From: Bacteroidota bacterium | GTDB taxonomy: Bacteria > Bacteroidota > Bacteroidia > Bacteroidales > UBA10428 | Reading direction: 5' to 3' | Length of the DNA stretch: 5,855 nucleotides | Assembly (NCBI GenBank): GCA_017860375.1 | Contig: JAGDMB010000174.1 | Location: 1-5,855 of the forward strand | Shown here: piece after piece, positions 5,330-5,855 of the stretch | How positions within the stretch are numbered: position 1 is the stretch's first letter | Layout of the letters: every line of letters starts with the position of its first letter | The notes under the pieces: generated by a model | The model's database searches: none | Told to the model about the DNA's origin: nothing | What the model saw: only the letters and a program-made list of their open reading frames with translations | Made by a program: the position numbers and the translations under genes

Positions 5330-5855
5330 GGGGATGTTTTTCAAGTCTTTCGAAAGTCATTTTTTCCTCCGGGAAGGGTTCGAAAATAGCCTGGATCTCC
5401 CGGGCAGAAAGGTCAGCTGAAAGCCATTTTCGTTCTTCATCAGGGTCAAGAATGACCGGCATCCGTTTTTTCAGGTTATGGATTTCTTCCATTCTCGGAT
5501 TCGCACGGGTGGTAATCACCGTAAACGTATCCATGAGGGTGCCGGTAGCAGGATCTTTCCACCTGTCGTACAATCCGGCAAGCGAAAATGCCTGTTGTTC
5601 TTTCAGTCCCATGAGATACGGAATTTTCTCCTTTCCGAGTGTCTGCCATTCATAAAATCCGCTGGTGATAACAAGGCAATGTTTCGCCTTAAATGAATTC
5701 CGGAAGGAAGGCTTCTCAGCAAGGGTTTCGGATTTAGCGTTAAATGTCCTTCTTCGCAAGGCATCCGCTGTTTCGGCATCCTTAACCCAGAAAGGAATAA
5801 GTCCCCATGCATACAGTTTAACCTGGTCAGGACTGTCGTTGCATATAACCGGCAA
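5313..5855 (-). CDS. SRAP-family (YedK/HMCES) abasic-site protein, N-terminus beyond window edge
   Basis: Proteins of this family bind abasic sites in single-stranded DNA and form a thiazolidine crosslink through a Cys just after the initiator Met, shielding the lesion. Visible residues (numbered from the edge) include WGLIPFW (17-23), FNAKSET (38-44), FYEW with the conserved Glu E69, and IHNLKKRMPVIL with the conserved His H126. The TTG at the very edge is not the start: the MCGR start and the YN.AP motif, some 45-60 residues, lie beyond 5855, so the catalytic Cys cannot be checked. The usual NAR of the family is NAK here, and extra residues lie between IH and RMP, which I believe is common in Bacteroidetes. 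The C-terminus (FERLEKHPLIPGR) lacks the VS..VN-like ending I expect and is short. The gene ends tail to tail with the thioredoxin gene, overlapping it by 17 bases. Confidence 0.9.
   Translation of the reverse strand: MPVICNDSPDQVKLYAWGLIPFWVKDAETADALRRRTFNAKSETLAEKPSFRNSFKAKHCLVITSGFYEWQTLGKEKIPYLMGLKEQQAFSLAGLYDRWKDPATGTLMDTFTVITTRANPRMEEIHNLKKRMPVILDPDEERKWLSADLSAREIQAIFEPFPEEKMTFERLEKHPLIPGR

Noticed and set aside
5849..5855. TTG at the right edge as the SRAP start
   Set aside because: The family needs an N-terminal Met-Cys and about 50 more residues, so the frame simply continues past the window.

Overview
The window looks like chromosomal DNA from a member of the Bacteroidetes. Four things suggest this: the -7/-33-like boxes (TAnnTTTG/TTTG type), starts preceded by A-rich leaders with no Shine-Dalgarno sequence, a fused alpha-beta 2-oxoacid dehydrogenase E1, and a flavodoxin resembling those I know from Bacteroidales. 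The genus cannot be told from this sequence. I found no tRNA, rRNA, insertion sequence, CRISPR array or phage gene.

Layout. Positions 1-502 (minus strand) hold the first 167 codons of a secreted protein resembling the DUF4380 family; its C-terminus lies beyond the left edge. Positions 503-809 are an AT-rich divergent intergenic region with candidate promoters on both strands and two dyad symmetries. From 810 to 5329 four plus-strand genes follow: a lipoyl-dependent E2 acyltransferase, a single-chain E1 alpha-beta dehydrogenase, a long-chain flavodoxin, and a secreted thioredoxin-fold protein with a CPWC site. The gaps are 29, 17 and 64 bases. On the minus strand, 5313-5855 holds the C-terminal three quarters of an SRAP (YedK/HMCES) abasic-site protein. 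Its end overlaps the end of the thioredoxin gene by 17 bases.

How the genes work together. E2 and E1 are two of the three parts of a 2-oxoacid dehydrogenase complex, most likely for branched-chain 2-oxoacids, though pyruvate is not excluded. The third part, E3 (dihydrolipoamide dehydrogenase), is not in the window and must be encoded elsewhere. The flavodoxin is close enough to E1 to share its transcript, which hints at a link between 2-oxoacid oxidation and a low-potential electron carrier, but does not prove one. The thioredoxin-fold gene may be read through from the same transcript, since I see no convincing promoter or terminator before it.

Assessment. Most of this is ordinary core metabolism, and I do not see a clear undescribed system. 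The points most worth a second look are the repeat-derived C-terminal tail on the flavodoxin, the altered thiamine-diphosphate motif in E1, the dyads in the divergent promoter region, the E2-E1-flavodoxin gene cluster, and the tail-to-tail overlap at 5313-5329.
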